Positions 10,039 to 21,766 of a DNA stretch of 64,000 bases are shown piece by piece. The DNA comes from Salvia splendens (lineage: Eukaryota > Streptophyta > Magnoliopsida > Lamiales > Lamiaceae): NCBI RefSeq assembly GCF_004379255.2, contig NC_056032.1, forward strand, positions 31,159,322 to 31,223,321, in the 5' to 3' direction. The position numbers and the translations under genes were made by a program. The notes under the pieces were generated by a model. That model had not been told where the DNA came from. It made no database searches and worked only from the letters and a program-made list of their open reading frames with translations. Numbering within the stretch: position 1 is the first letter of the stretch; each line of letters begins with the position of its first letter.

Positions 10039-13000
10039 CTCAGTTCTTTCCGCTCTGGACCCAAGAGCCTTGTTGAGTCAAAGTTTATTCACGTGTAAAT
10101 TTACTAATTGATAACCGTCGAAGGCTCAACACCAAGACTCGTCTCCACCCAACCACGAAGAATGAGGTAACAAGCGTTTCGATAAGTTTGATCTGAACCT
10201 GTGAAATGTTGGAAAGTGTGATGGGGATATTCCTCTGGTGGAAAATGAAATTATTTCAATGGGAATCGAAGATAATATGACGTCTTTGAAAATGTTGTTT
10301 GGAAGTGTGGGATGATGAAAATATATGGATATGAAATTGCTTAATACGACTATGCCAAAAATGATGATTGGACTTCTATGAGTTTGGATAGATGAAATTC
10401 TAAATGATTGAAAATTACATGAATTGTGAAACGTGAAGTATGAGTGTGGTTACTTGATTATACTATGAAACAACACCTGTGAGAAATAAGTAAATACAAT
10501 GGCTTATGGAAAATGTTGTGAAGATATGAACCGGGAGACACTATGAGATTATATAATTGCTTTTATTTAACAGTGAGGCATGATGGCGTTGAATGTGCTG
10601 GATATTGAAGTATGATTGTGAACTTGTATTGGTTAATGTTGAGATTTGCTATTACGTCCACGAAACTGTAAAATTTACTTGAAGAAAATACATGTTGCTT
10701 CCAGGAACGACAAAATTTTATGCCTAGGCGGTTAAAATTTCATGACTATGAAACTGTGAAATGCAAAGCATGATACGCGGTGTAGTTGCGAGTTGTGATT
10801 GTGATACAGATGAGCATGAACTGCATGATTTATGAAATGCGATTCCATGGATAATTGATTGACTGAGTGTTGCTATTCACATATATTAATGTACGATGTT
10901 TGTTATGCTATGGAACACCAAATGATTTATACGAATAAATGTGTTGATTGTGCAATATATGGATGACGTTTATGTGGTGAAAATTTATGACCGATGAAGT
11001 ATGAGGTATTGTGGAGAACCACTATTAAAGTGAAATGTGGAACTTTTGAACTTCGTTGCGAACGTAGGAGCCATATGAAGCTTGAGTTAGATAATGATCA
11101 AATATACGTTGAAGTACGAGACTTCAAGCTATGCTTGAAATTATAGAGTGCCTAAGAGGTAGGCCAGACTGAACGTGCTAGAACTTAGTTGTAAGTTGAC
11201 AACTGCAATATCACTTTCCTGAGTGATAAAACCAACGAAAATATATATTTCGAACTTTGGTGTATCCTCACTATGGCGAGATCATACCTAAGATCTAATA
11301 AAACTATGCAGTCTTGTATACCATGCCAAAGTGGCGATGCGACACAAATACGATGACGTTTACGACACTTTAAGACCACGTGTACAATGGAAATGCATTT
11401 CGAAAACTACGTGGCTTGGCAAGGAGACTTTGAAGATACGACCATCAAAAATAGTTATTAATTTCGACGATACGCTGAATCTCAACTTGGAATCCACGAT
11501 TTCATAGAACGATGTTACCATGTTCAGGCTCACGAAAAATGTGCGAGGGAGTGCGACCCTCGTAGCTAGAATGAACGATTTTTAAATCAACAGTACTTAC
11601 TTGGATTCTAAGAAAAAAAATTTTTGGAACCTTTCAATTAACGGTGAGCCCTTGTCTATTTAAGGCCTTGTTCGACTCACAATTCGCAAGTAATGCCCAT
11701 TATTTCTTTTCCTATACCGAGTCATGACTCACTTTCAGTTTTTGGAAATTTGTGCTTGCCTATGTAACTTTGGACATCTTGATTAGTAGTCTTCTTTGAT
11801 TCATCATTCGTAAGGACAATATTTTGACCTTATGAGCTTCAGTCATTGAACTTCATTCCTAAAGTTGTTTGCAGTTTTGACCTTCAGTATGATCACATCT
11901 CCCATACATGTTTCTTCAAAGGATGAAATATTCCTCTTGGAACTTTTGTACACCTTTTTATTTCGTAACTATGCATGTGGCAAGTTCTTTCTTGCAGAAT
12001 TGAAATTCTTTTTAGCTCGGTTTCACTACATATATTGTTTCATACTCAATGATTTTTCTTTCTACAATACCAAGTTAAGGCTATCCTGTTCTCTTCTTCC
12101 CTAACGGGTTGATCGTGTTAAATTTCTGAGAAGTTCCATTCACTTTGAGTTGTCTTTAACAAAACCGCGAACCCATTGATGTGATTTCATCTTTTCCAAT
12201 AACATGATGTTGTTGAACCATCATTTGTACTACTTCATGACATTTGTCCATGTTTCTAAATCCTGTTGCGACTGATTATTTTAGGCCTTGACATGTGTGA
12301 ACGATATCCTTCATTGCTGTTCGGAATTTTGCAAATTGTGATCTAGCAGTCGGCTACGAAATTTGAGAATTTTTGCAGTTTCATCCTGTTTCCATGACCT
12401 ATCTCATGTTCTTCCGAGCTCTCATCAGAAGTAAATTCTCAAAGCTCTATGGTTTTATTTGATACCTCTAAACCATTTAATTCTCAGAATGGACGGGTTG
12501 AGTCCAATGAAACTCAATCATTGCATTGTTGTCCTTGTTTCCTTGATTAATTTTGGAGCCTTCCCGACTAAAGACATCCTTAGCAATGTTGCAACAATTT
12601 GAAATCTGTTCATATCCAAGTAAGACTGTTGGGTCAAATTTCGAATCCTTGATACTAGACGGTAGGGAAATGCAGTAGTTGACTCGGATTTACACAAGGA
12701 ATAAGTTTCTATAGTCAGACATGCTCAAAAATGGCACACCAACCAGAAGCGTCGACATAACTGACGAGATACATTTATGAGTGAATGATCGATCGAACAC
12801 AAGCGAATAATGAATATGAGAAGATGTATCTACGGTCACCATCGTGCGAGGAAATTATAGAGGGAGTACAAGCCCCTTCATAGAGTTTATTGCACAAATT
12901 AAATATTATCAACAAGAGAGAACATATGAAAGGTGACGAGAAAGAGCCACGGGACGATGAGACTATTGAGAAAAGAAATGTGTGATAATACCATGAATAT

Positions 13001-13049
13001 TAGAAAACTGTGTGGGAGTTGGAAGAAAAAACGAGGAGAGTTAATAGAA
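10039..13049 (+). other. non-coding leader region of Tekay-like element
   Basis: About 3 kb with no convincing gene. Short frames exist (for example 11865-12104) but have neither recognisable domains nor coding-like composition. Gag normally starts soon after the PBS, so this stretch is unusually long. It may hold unrecognised insertions or a decayed 5' gag. Confidence 0.5.
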
Positions 13050-13660
13050 ATTTTTCATGGGAGGACCGGCCAAGGCCGAATCATGGATACTCGCACTGGA
13101 GAGAATTTTCGCAATCCTAGGATGTAATGATCGAGAACGGTTAAGTTGTGTGAACTACAAACTGACCGACGCTGCCGACTTCTGGTGGGACATCAGGATG
13201 AAGACAATGCCCCGAGACCAAGCAGAAGGAATGACTTGGGAAGGCTTCAAGGCAGAAGTGTATAGCAAGTACGTGCCGAAGAGCTACCAGAAGGCGAAGG
13301 CGTCTGAATTCTACAATCTGACCCAAGGACGTATGACCGTGCACTCAACAGCATGACACGATATGCACCTGATCAAGTCGATACTGACGAGAAGCTGTCA
13401 GATAAGTTCCGCGAGGGACTAAGGCACGAGATAAAGATGTCATTGGCGAGCCGTGGGAGACTTCCCTACGCGGAAGCACTAGCTCTAGCACTGGATATTG
13501 AGGCAGCGATGCCTAAGGAGAGAGCTAAGGAAATCACTACCCCGTCATCACACCACTCCCGGGAGAAAAAGAAGTGGGATGATTCTAGGACTCCATACGA
13601 CGGAAAACGGTACCAGTCGAGTCAGCATCGATCTCAACACGGAGAGGAGATGGAGGAAAG
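13050..13660 (+). pseudogene. gag fragment of Tekay-like element
   Basis: The first frame (13057-13356) reads GGPAKAESWILALERIFAIL, then DAADFWWDIRM and WEGFKAEVYSKYVPKSYQKAK, a Ty3 capsid domain. It is cut off by a frame change near 13335. The second frame (from 13353) continues the same capsid with LSDKFREGLRHEIKMSLA. The break coincides with the word TATGACCGTG, which fits loss of a short segment between two copies of that word. The usual CCHC knuckle and the protease are missing: gag joins directly to the pre-RT linker near 13660. Confidence 0.75.
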
Positions 13661-14558
13661 GAAAGTGAAAGACGTCGCTGTTGTGCGAGGATTTCCAGAC
13701 GTTTTTCCGAAGTGTTACCTGGACCCCCGCCAGATCGACAAGTGGAGTTTACGATCGACCTCGAACCAGGAGCCGCACCTGTGTCTAAGGTACCGTATCG
13801 AATGGCGCCTAAAGAGTGGGAGGAACTAGAGATACAACTTCAAGAGCTCATGGACCTAGGATTCGTTAGGCCTAGTGTCTCACCGTGGGGCACACCGGTG
13901 CTTTTCGTCAAGAAAAAGGACGGGTCGATGAGAATGTGTATCGACTATAGAGAGTTGAACAAATTGACTCTCAAGAACGAGTATCCACTACCGAGGATAG
14001 ATGACCTGTTTGACCAACTCCGAGGAGGCGGCGTGTTTTCAAAGATGGACTTAAGGTCCGGATATCACCAACTGAGAGTTCGAAGGGAGGACATACCGAA
14101 GACCGCATTTCGTACAAGATATGGTCAGTATGAGTTCGTTGTGATGCTGTTCGGTCTAACGAATGCACCTGCGGTATTCATGGACTTGATGAACCGGGTA
14201 TTCCATCCGTACCTGGATAAATTCGTTTTGGTCTTCATAGATGACATCCTGGTCTAGTCAAAGAACGGGAAGGAGCACGAGGAGCATCTATGAATCGCTT
14301 TGGAGACGTTGAGGACCGAGAAGCTATACGTCAAATTTAGCAAGTGTGAATTTTGACTGAAAGAAGTAAACTTCCTTGGACACATTGTATCGGCAGAAGG
14401 AATCCAAGTGGATCCCGCCAAAGTTGAGACTGTACAACAATGGAAGTCACCATCGACACCGAACGAGATTCGGAGTTTCGCGGGGATTGGCAGGATACTG
14501 CCGAAGGTTCATAGAAGAGTTCTCCAAGATAGCGAGACCAATGACCCACACTTTCTAG
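13661..14558 (+). pseudogene. reverse transcriptase fragment, Ty3/gypsy (Tekay-like)
   Basis: The frame at 13712-14257 covers the RT palm and fingers: [20 protein letters not shown], then [43 protein letters not shown] and the catalytic FIDD motif at about 14234-14251. A stop follows immediately (TAG at 14255-14257). Two more stops lie downstream, at 14291-14293 and 14354-14356. After a further frame change the thumb and connection remain (GLAGYCRRFIEEFSKIARP). Similarity stops near 14552. RNase H and integrase are absent. This is a dead relic. Confidence 0.8.
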
Positions 14559-15705
14559 GGGTGGGTTAAGTTAAACTACTTGACTTGAAAGACTAAACTA
14601 ACTAAAGTGATCTACTTGCTAAAGCTTAACTAATCTACTTGATCAACTCATATTGAAACTTTCCTGAAATGGACAAACAACATAATATGGACGACTGTCA
14701 GTCTCCTGCAAAACGTACGATAAAGTAAAACTTTTCTAACAACTTTATCTTCTTCATAGAATCAACACGAAAAGCAGAGTAAAAGCAGATCTGGGAAATA
14801 AAACATCATAACAACTTGTAAACTTTAATCTACTCCTAATATCTAAACCACGACTACGTAAATAAGAAACTAAACCATTATCATCCAGAAATAAGACATT
14901 AACTACTAGATCTAAATATCCTAAACAACTTATCCATGATTTCCTTCACAACTAGACAGAAACATACATCAACTGAAACTCAGATCTAACCAAACCCAAA
15001 CGAAACAAAACACTAGAACTAAGATATTACATCGTAGACCGAAAATCAAAAGTAGATCATAAATATCATGCATGGTAACAGGGCGTATCAACTAGAATGG
15101 AAACCATAACTCTAAATTTACTGAATCAAAAGCATCAAGAGTCGATAACAAGCAAATGAAAACATAAATTGTTTCATCGCTCCTTCTCAAAGCGGAATTC
15201 GCAGAACTAAAGGATTGAGATAACAAAACCAACACCAAACACCTTCTAAACTAACTAAAACTAGAACCAAGTGTGCAATCTACGGAATTTAGGAGTGTGG
15301 AGTGTTGGGAGCTCCCATTTCAGCTCTAGAAGAGAGCTGAAAACTAATAAGCGTCGTGTCTTGGAAGCTGCCTCCTTCCTCATTCTCTATCTCCATTCAT
15401 AGGAAGGCGTGAGGTCTTGATCCTTAGGGAATTTTATCTCTGAAAAGTCTGCTTTACCATTTACCCTTGAGGATCTTTCTTGTGTGATGCATCAGTCTTC
15501 TAACTGGGTGCTCCCGCTACATGCCATTTGATTCGACTTGATTCGTTTGCGCATCAAATTTGACTCCTTCTCCCGATCCATTCGTCCGCCCAGTTGATCA
15601 ACTCATTCTCTGAAAATGGCGGACTTTCATACACATCTGGCTCAAATTTAGACGTTAGTTCACAGAATTTGATGTAATTTTATGATATAACACATGCCTG
15701 AAATG
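14557..15705. other. unidentified segment at 3' end of Tekay-like element
   Basis: About 1.15 kb with no gene. It starts sharply after the RT remnant with TAGGGGTGGGTTAAG and is rich in CTAAAC/AACTAA words on +. On the minus strand its right end reads TGATGAGGCTCATTTCAGGC, which could be the start of another LTR family in reverse orientation. No second copy exists in the window to test this. Confidence 0.3.
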
Positions 15706-16198
15706 AGCCTCATCAACCGTATACATCACAACCCTAAAGGGTTGATCCAAAATGAACCCCTATATGATTGGCCGAATCCATTTTTACTACTATTGTCAAA
15801 TTTTAAAAAATTTGTAAAATACTTTTTGTCAAATGTATGTGGAATTATATGTTCTTAGAGCATCTCCAAGGGAAAAGATAAATGGAGAGGTAAAGTATTA
15901 TAGCTACCATATTTGTTTTCTTTTCTCTTCATGAAAAGTAACTATGTGAAACAAAAATTTTATAATATATAGGAAAAAAAATATATTCTCATTTACATAA
16001 TAGTTTTGAGTTAAAATAACTCTCATTTGTATATGTATTAATTTATTATAGATATAAAGTTATCAATAAGAGTACTACTTAATAAAGTATACTAAATTTT
16101 CGAAGTCGATTGGCACGATGAGTTAATCTAAAACCCAAAAGTTTAGGGATAGGGTTGATGATTTATAATTCAAACAAATTATAATCGATTGTCCGTAA
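15706..16198. repeat. Block A, right part
   Basis: No gene. It resumes the block interrupted at 7192: GGGTTGATCC(A/G)AAAT is shared with B (22248) and C (43478), and TTGGCACGATGAGTTAATCT with B (22570) and C (44723). The block ends near 16198 at TTGTCCGTAA, where block B begins with TTTGTAGTAGTACTTAG, equivalent to 6380 in block A. This is a head-to-tail junction. Confidence 0.7.
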
Positions 16199-16572
16199 TT
16201 TGTAGTAGTACTTAGTTTTCTCCATTTAAGTTTAAAATATTGATAGGTTTCGTATCTTATAAAAGTAGTTGAATTGACCTTTCAATAAAAGGAAAATTGA
16301 CTTCTTTGTATTATGTCTCTTGGTTGCAACATGGCTTTTTATACGTTCTCAGCTAAAACTTACGGAAATTAGTATTTTTTTGCTCTCATGATACTATACG
16401 TTTTTCGACTAATTTAATTCATGAGAATCTTAGAAATTTTTGGTATGATGAAATGAAATAAATAGATTATGGAATGAAGATGAAAAGAATATAATTACGA
16501 ATGGAATAATAATTTGAATCCATTCTTGTGCTTTTTAGATGCGAAGAATAAAGTACAATTCTTATTTCTTAT
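16199..16572. repeat. Block B, segment 1
   Basis: No gene. It matches block A at 6380-6760 and block C at 43015-43270 in the same orientation. It is interrupted by the copia element and resumes at 21767. Confidence 0.8.
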
Positions 16573-16798
16573 TGTTGAATATAGGTTTTTGAGGGAATAA
16601 TTTCATTATTGGTTGATTGATTTACAAAGGTTTTACACGCCTCATATAGGCCATCAATTCTCCTCAATATGGTAAGCTATTAATTTCTACTCCTAATTTC
16701 ATACAAGGTATAGAAAAGATACTAATCAATCACTAATCTTGTGTGCCTTGATTGTGTAGGATCTGCCGAGAATGTGGTGAGATTCTTTCCTTCCAACA
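16573..16798 (-). repeat. 3' LTR of copia element
   Basis: On the element strand it opens TGTTGGAAGG and ends ATATTCAACA. It is followed on + by CCCCCCTCAAG, which is the polypurine tract CTTGAGGGGGG on the element strand, directly against the LTR. Confidence 0.95.
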
Positions 16799-16810
16799 CC
16801 CCCCCTCAAG

Positions 16811-19800
16811 TTAAGTGACGGGATTACCGATGCTTAACTTGTCCAATACTCCATGAAAAGATTGAGAGTTCACAGCCTTGGTCAAGATATCGGCTAGTTG
16901 ATCTTCCGACCTGACATATGGTAATTCCACGATCTTTGCATCAATTGTGTCTTTTATAAAGTGTCTATCCACCTCCACATGCTTGGTTCGATCATGTTGA
17001 ACCGGATTCTCGGAGATACTAATAGCAGCCTTATTATCACACAATAATCGACATGCTTGTTCCGATTTGAGTCCCAACTCAGTCATAAGTCTCCTAAGCC
17101 ATAGCACTTCGGTTAATCCACTCTTAATTCCTCGGAACTCTGCTTCAGTACTCGACAGAGCTACTACTTTCTGCTTCTTGCTTTTCCATGTCACGAGATT
17201 ACCTCCTACAAAGGTGAAGTACCCGGCTGTTGACTTTCGATCATTTGGGTTTCCTGCCCAATCTGCATCCGTATATCCATGTATCTCTAAGTGATTGTGC
17301 TTCTTGAATAATACTCCATGTCCTGGCGTGCCCTTCAAGTACCGTACTATTCTTAGGACGGCCTCCCAATGTTCTTCCTGGGGTGCATGCATGAACTGGC
17401 TTACTACTCCAACAGCATAGGCCAAATCCGGCCGAGTATGGGATAGATAAATGAGCTTTCCCACTAGTCTCTGATATTTTCCCCGATCAGCCCGTTTAGC
17501 TCCTTCACGGATTTGTAATCCATAATTCTGAACCATAGGAGTGTCTGCTGGCTTACAGTCGACCATTCCTGTTTCTGCAAGGATATCAAGTACATATTTT
17601 CGTTGATTGATGAATATACCTTGTTTCGACCTTTTCACCTCGATGCCTAAGAAGTATTTCAAGGCACCAAGGTCCTTCATCTCGAACTCTTTGAATAAAT
17701 TTTTCTTCAGTTGACTTATCTCTTCTTCATCATCCCCGGTGATAATCATGTCATCGACATAAATAATAAGGCAAGTGAGCTTACCCTTTCTCTTCTTAAG
17801 GAACAATGTGTGGTCCGAGTTGCTTTGTTGGTATTCATACTTTTTCATCACTTCAGTGAACCTGCCAAACCAAGCTCTCGGGGATTGCTTCAAACCATAC
17901 AAGGTCTTCTTGAGTTTGCAAACATCTCCATCCAAAAAATCTCCTTCGAAGCCTGGAGGAGGTTCCATGTAGACTGGCTTGGTCAGTTCACCGTGTAGGA
18001 AGGCATTCGTCACATCAAATTGGTGAAGAGGCCAGTCTCTATTGGCTGCGATTGAAAATAGTACTCTTACTGTGTTGATTTTGGCTACTGGTGAGAATGT
18101 TTCGGCATAGTCCACACCGTAAGTCTGAGTGTACCCTTTTGCTACTAGCCTTGCCTTATATCGATCGATAGACCCATCTGGCCTCCTTTTTATGGTGAAC
18201 ACTCATCTACACCCCACAGTTGCTGCTCATTTGGGAACTTTGCTAATTTCCCAAGTTTTATTCTTCATTAGTGCATCCATCTCTACTAGCATTGCATCTC
18301 TCCACTGTTTCTTCTGCCAAGCTTCCCCTGCCGTATAAGGGATTTCTTCCTCTTCATAGAGTGCAGCCTCAAAGGCTCTCGCCATTTTGGTTAGGTTTGC
18401 TTGGGCGAAGTTTGCAACCGCATACTGACTCCGCCTTCCTATCTTCTCCGGGGAGTATCTTTTCGGTGGAACTCCCCGAGTGCTCCGGGGCGGAAGGATG
18501 TACCTCCCAGTACTCTCATCCAGAACAGTCTCTGTATCAATTTGGTTAGGGATCGAAATTGTTTGAGGATCATCAGAAGTTACCTCGGATATCAGGTGAG
18601 GAGGATCATCAGGTGGTGGCTGAGAGGACTCGGTGTTTGAGACGTGCTCGGTGGCCGTGCTAACTTTCTCTGTTGAGTCCTCGTTGGAGTGGTTTGACCG
18701 AGGCACAAACCAACTTAGGTAGTCAAAAGTATTTTCTGACTCACTCTCCCCCTGACTACTAAAGTTGGTGTGGTAGAAGAATTCGGTTTCTAAAAAATTA
18801 CAGTTCATTGTGGTTACGACTTTTCGTGTGTTTGGATCATAGCATCTGTACCCTCGTTGATTAACCCCGTAACCCACAAAGACGCATTTGGTGGCACAGG
18901 GTGACAATTTGGTTCGCTCGTGTTTTGGGATATGGATATACACTGTACATCCAAAGACTTTAGGTTGAAGGTTCAGATGTTCGGGAATTTTGGTGAGTTT
19001 GGTCAAAGTATCAAGGGGTGTCTTTTTGTTTAGAATCTTGGTCGGAAGTCGATTTATAAGAAAGATCAAGGTGGCAACTGCTTCTGGCCAAAAGGATTTA
19101 GGGACTTTGGACTCAATCATCAAGGCTCGGGTGGTTTCAAGGATGACTCGGTTTTTTCGCTCGGCTACCCCATTCTGCTCGGGGGTGTAGGGGCAAGAAG
19201 TTTGGTGGATGAGGCCCTTTTCGATAAAGAACTCTAGCATTTTTTGGTTAACGAATTCTCTCCCATTGTCGGACCGAAGAGTTTTGATAGTGGTATGGAA
19301 TTGGGTTTGAATGAGTTTAAAGAAAAGAATGAATTTGTCTGGCACTTCGGATTTGTGTTTTAAAAAATATATCCATGTCATCCTAGTGCAATCATCAACA
19401 AATATGACAAAGTATCTAAAACCATTCCCCCCCACAACAGGTGCAGGACCCCAAACATCAGCATGCACAAGAGAGAAAACGGAATTCATAGGTTCAAATG
19501 ATTGTCTGTGGCTTTTGGCCAAAACACAAGTCTCACAACTAAAATCTTTTGGAATCGAAATCTTAGGAAAAAGTAAACTAAAATAACCAGGAGAGGGGTG
19601 TCCCAGTCGTTGGTGCCAAAGCCAAACCTCCCTTTTCGTGGACCCGTGAGCCAGCAACGCACTTCCTTGTTGAGCTATCTCATCCACGTAGTAGAGTCCT
19701 TGGCTCTCAGTGCCACGCCCAAGTATCATCCTCGTCCGAATATCCTGCAAGATACAAAAGTCGGGATGCATCAGTAACGTGCAGTTTAATTCCTTCGTCA

Positions 19801-21427
19801 CATGACTTATAGACAGTAATCTCTGGGACAAGGTAGGAACATAGAGGCAATTTGAAAGTCTCAATGTCGGGGATATTTCAATAGTGCCCGCCCCGGCTAC
19901 AATGATTAATTCCCCACTAGCAGTCTTTATATATGTCTTAGTAATATCACTAAAACTGATAAAATCATTCTTATTTGGGGTTATGGTATCGGTGGCCCCA
20001 CAATAAAAAATCCATCCCTTTTTCTCCCCCTCAATCCCACGGTTCACGATATATGCAGCGGAAATTCGGTTTAGAGGCTCAAATCGGTTTTTAAGGTAAA
20101 TAGGGCATATTTCGAATCTTTCGGAAATGTCAGGGGGCTTTTCACAAAATTCTATAAGTTGTGGGTCACTATGCAGGTCATCATAAATTTGGGGGGTTTT
20201 ATGCAAAGTGTGGGGTTCCTTGTATATTTTTCGGAAAGTGGTGGGGGGACTTTGTAATAAACACAAATTACTAGGGTTAGGGTTGTGAATCCCCAACCCT
20301 TTACCTCCATTTGACGAAGCGCTGTTCCCTCTCTCGTTCCAGTTCCGTCTCTCGGCGAAATTACCGGCTCCGACGCCGCCTCCGCTGGAGGCTTCTGGTC
20401 CCCCTTCCTTCTGCTTCCCTCGCCCATTTGGTGGTGCTTCCCATTTCTCAGAGTTCGACTTTCTCGTCTCATACCCGACGGCCATTTTGGCCCTTCCCGT
20501 CTGCTTCTCTTCCCACCAATCGGGATATCCCACCAATTGGAAGCAATTTTCTCGCGTGTGCTTCTGCATTCCGCAGTGAGAGCACCACAATTTGGACTTG
20601 TCCACCGGTTTGCTTCCCGGGCGGTGTGTGGTGGCCGTTGGTGGTGAGTTCCCGGCCCGATAAGGTTGTCTCTGTCCTTGTGCTGCAAGGCCGTGGCCAA
20701 TTCCTCCAGATGCTAGATCGGTTCCTCCATGGCTGTTGTCAGTGGTGTTGTTGAGGGACATTGGTAGTCCGATTCTCCGTCGGGCCGCCTCCTTCTTCAC
20801 CCAGCTGTACGCGGCTTCGATTGGAGGTGGTGTCACCTCTTTGAGGATGTCGCGACGAACACCCTCGTATTCCTCATTCAGTCCAGCGAGAAATCGAAGC
20901 ACTCGCTTGGTGTTTGAGTATGCTCGGAATTGGCTTACCCCTTTGTCGCAGCAGTCGATCGGTTGCTTTTGGCACCGATCGATATTGATCCGCATCCCAT
21001 GGATTTTTCGATAGTAAGTCTCGAGGTCCATATCTCCCTGTTTAATCATGTTCGCTTTGTCCTCCAGGTCGTACACGAGGTAGAGGTCCGCCTCACTTTC
21101 ATAGGTGGTGGCTAGACTCTCCCAGAGTGCTTGGGCAGATTGGTGGTGGGCAAAATCCGCGATTATATTGTTCTCGATGTTGTCGACGATCCAGGAGAAG
21201 ACGATGAGATCGGTCTCCTCTCAATCTTCGTACTCCTTGCTGTCCGGCGCTGGTGGGGCTGGTTTTCCAGTTATGTGGGAGTAGCCTCCCCTACTCCCGA
21301 TTGCGACTTTCATCAGTCGCGACCACAACGGGTAATTTCCTCCGTTGAGTTTGAATGCAACAGTTACATTCTTGCTTGATCGTATCTTGCTGCTTGATGA
21401 TTCTGTGGTTGGTTTATCGTCGGCCAT
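16811..21427 (-). pseudogene. copia gag-pol polyprotein with three in-frame stops
   Basis: One frame of about 1538 codons runs from ATG 21427 to 16811, with no frameshift. The stops are TGA at 21223-21221 (capsid N-terminus), 18229-18227 and 18205-18203 (start of RT). Domains in order: gag with LNGGNYPLWSRLMKVAIGSR; CCHC knuckle CSHCGMQKHTRENC (about 20585-20545); protease, where the usual DSGAT is FYCGAT (about 20008-19991), so the catalytic Asp is Tyr; integrase with HHCC zinc site and D, D, E at about 19459, 19270 and 19164; RT with YVDD (17761-17750); RNase H with DADWAGNPNDRKSTAG and SSTEAEF. At least two stops fall where copia proteins usually have Trp, which fits TGG-to-TGA change. The rest is well preserved. 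Confidence 0.93.
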
Positions 21428-21529
21428 TTTGGATTGGGATTTGGTTTTCTCACTTGCTTCTTGTTTTTTTTTTGGTCGGGATTGGTATGGGGCTGTGATG
21501 AGATTTTTATGAGCCCTAATTCATAACCT

Positions 21530-21541
21530 GCTCTGAAGCCA
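21530..21541 (-). promoter_or_regulatory. primer binding site of copia element
   Basis: On the minus strand TGGCTTCAGAGC lies directly after the 5' LTR. It differs by two bases from the initiator tRNA-Met PBS TGGTATCAGAGC. Confidence 0.85.
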
Positions 21542-21766
21542 TGTTGAATATAGGTTTTTGAGGGAATAATTTCATTATTGGTTGATTGATTTACAAAGGT
21601 TTTACACGCCTCATATAAGCCATCAATTCTCCTCAATATGGTAAGCTATTAATTCCTACTCCTAATTTCATACAAGGTATAGAAAAGATACTAATCAATC
21701 ACTAATCTTGTGTGCCTTGATTGTGTAGGATCTGCCGAGAATGTGGTGAGATTCTTTCCTTCCAAC
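21542..21766 (-). repeat. 5' LTR of copia element
   Basis: Matches the 3' LTR except for G/A and T/C single changes and loss of the terminal bases at 21766. A short LTR of about 225 bp is usual for several plant copia lineages. Confidence 0.95.

Larger units (their letters stand above)
7193..15705 (+). mobile_element. Ty3/gypsy element, Tekay-like, decayed and missing its 3' LTR
   Basis: A long LTR (7193-10023) is followed by a tRNA-Met primer site, a long leader, a gag fragment and an RT fragment on +. Homology is lost after about 14556. The element interrupts block A: AAATG precedes it at 7188-7192 and AAATG reappears at 15701-15705, just where block A resumes. That would be a 5-bp target duplication, but the right terminus is not the expected LTR end, so the 3' part was lost or replaced. 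TGTAACGCC...GTGACA ends, LTR size and RT sequence suggest the Tekay/Del group. Confidence 0.65.
16573..21766 (-). mobile_element. Ty1/copia retrotransposon, near-complete and recent
   Basis: Two almost identical LTRs (226 and 225 bp) enclose a tRNA-Met-like PBS, one long gag-pol frame and a polypurine tract, all on the minus strand. Within the LTRs only two substitutions and a terminal difference are seen, so insertion is recent. It sits in block B. Flanks are CTTAT on the left and CTCAT on the right if two bases were lost from the right LTR tip, a possible 5-bp target duplication. Three in-frame TGA codons and a changed protease active site make it non-functional as sequenced. Confidence 0.95.

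Noticed and set aside
20152..20754. Two frames of 147-182 codons on both strands inside the copia gag
   Set aside because: They overlap the gag/zinc-knuckle coding in other frames; composition follows from the GC-rich gag sequence.
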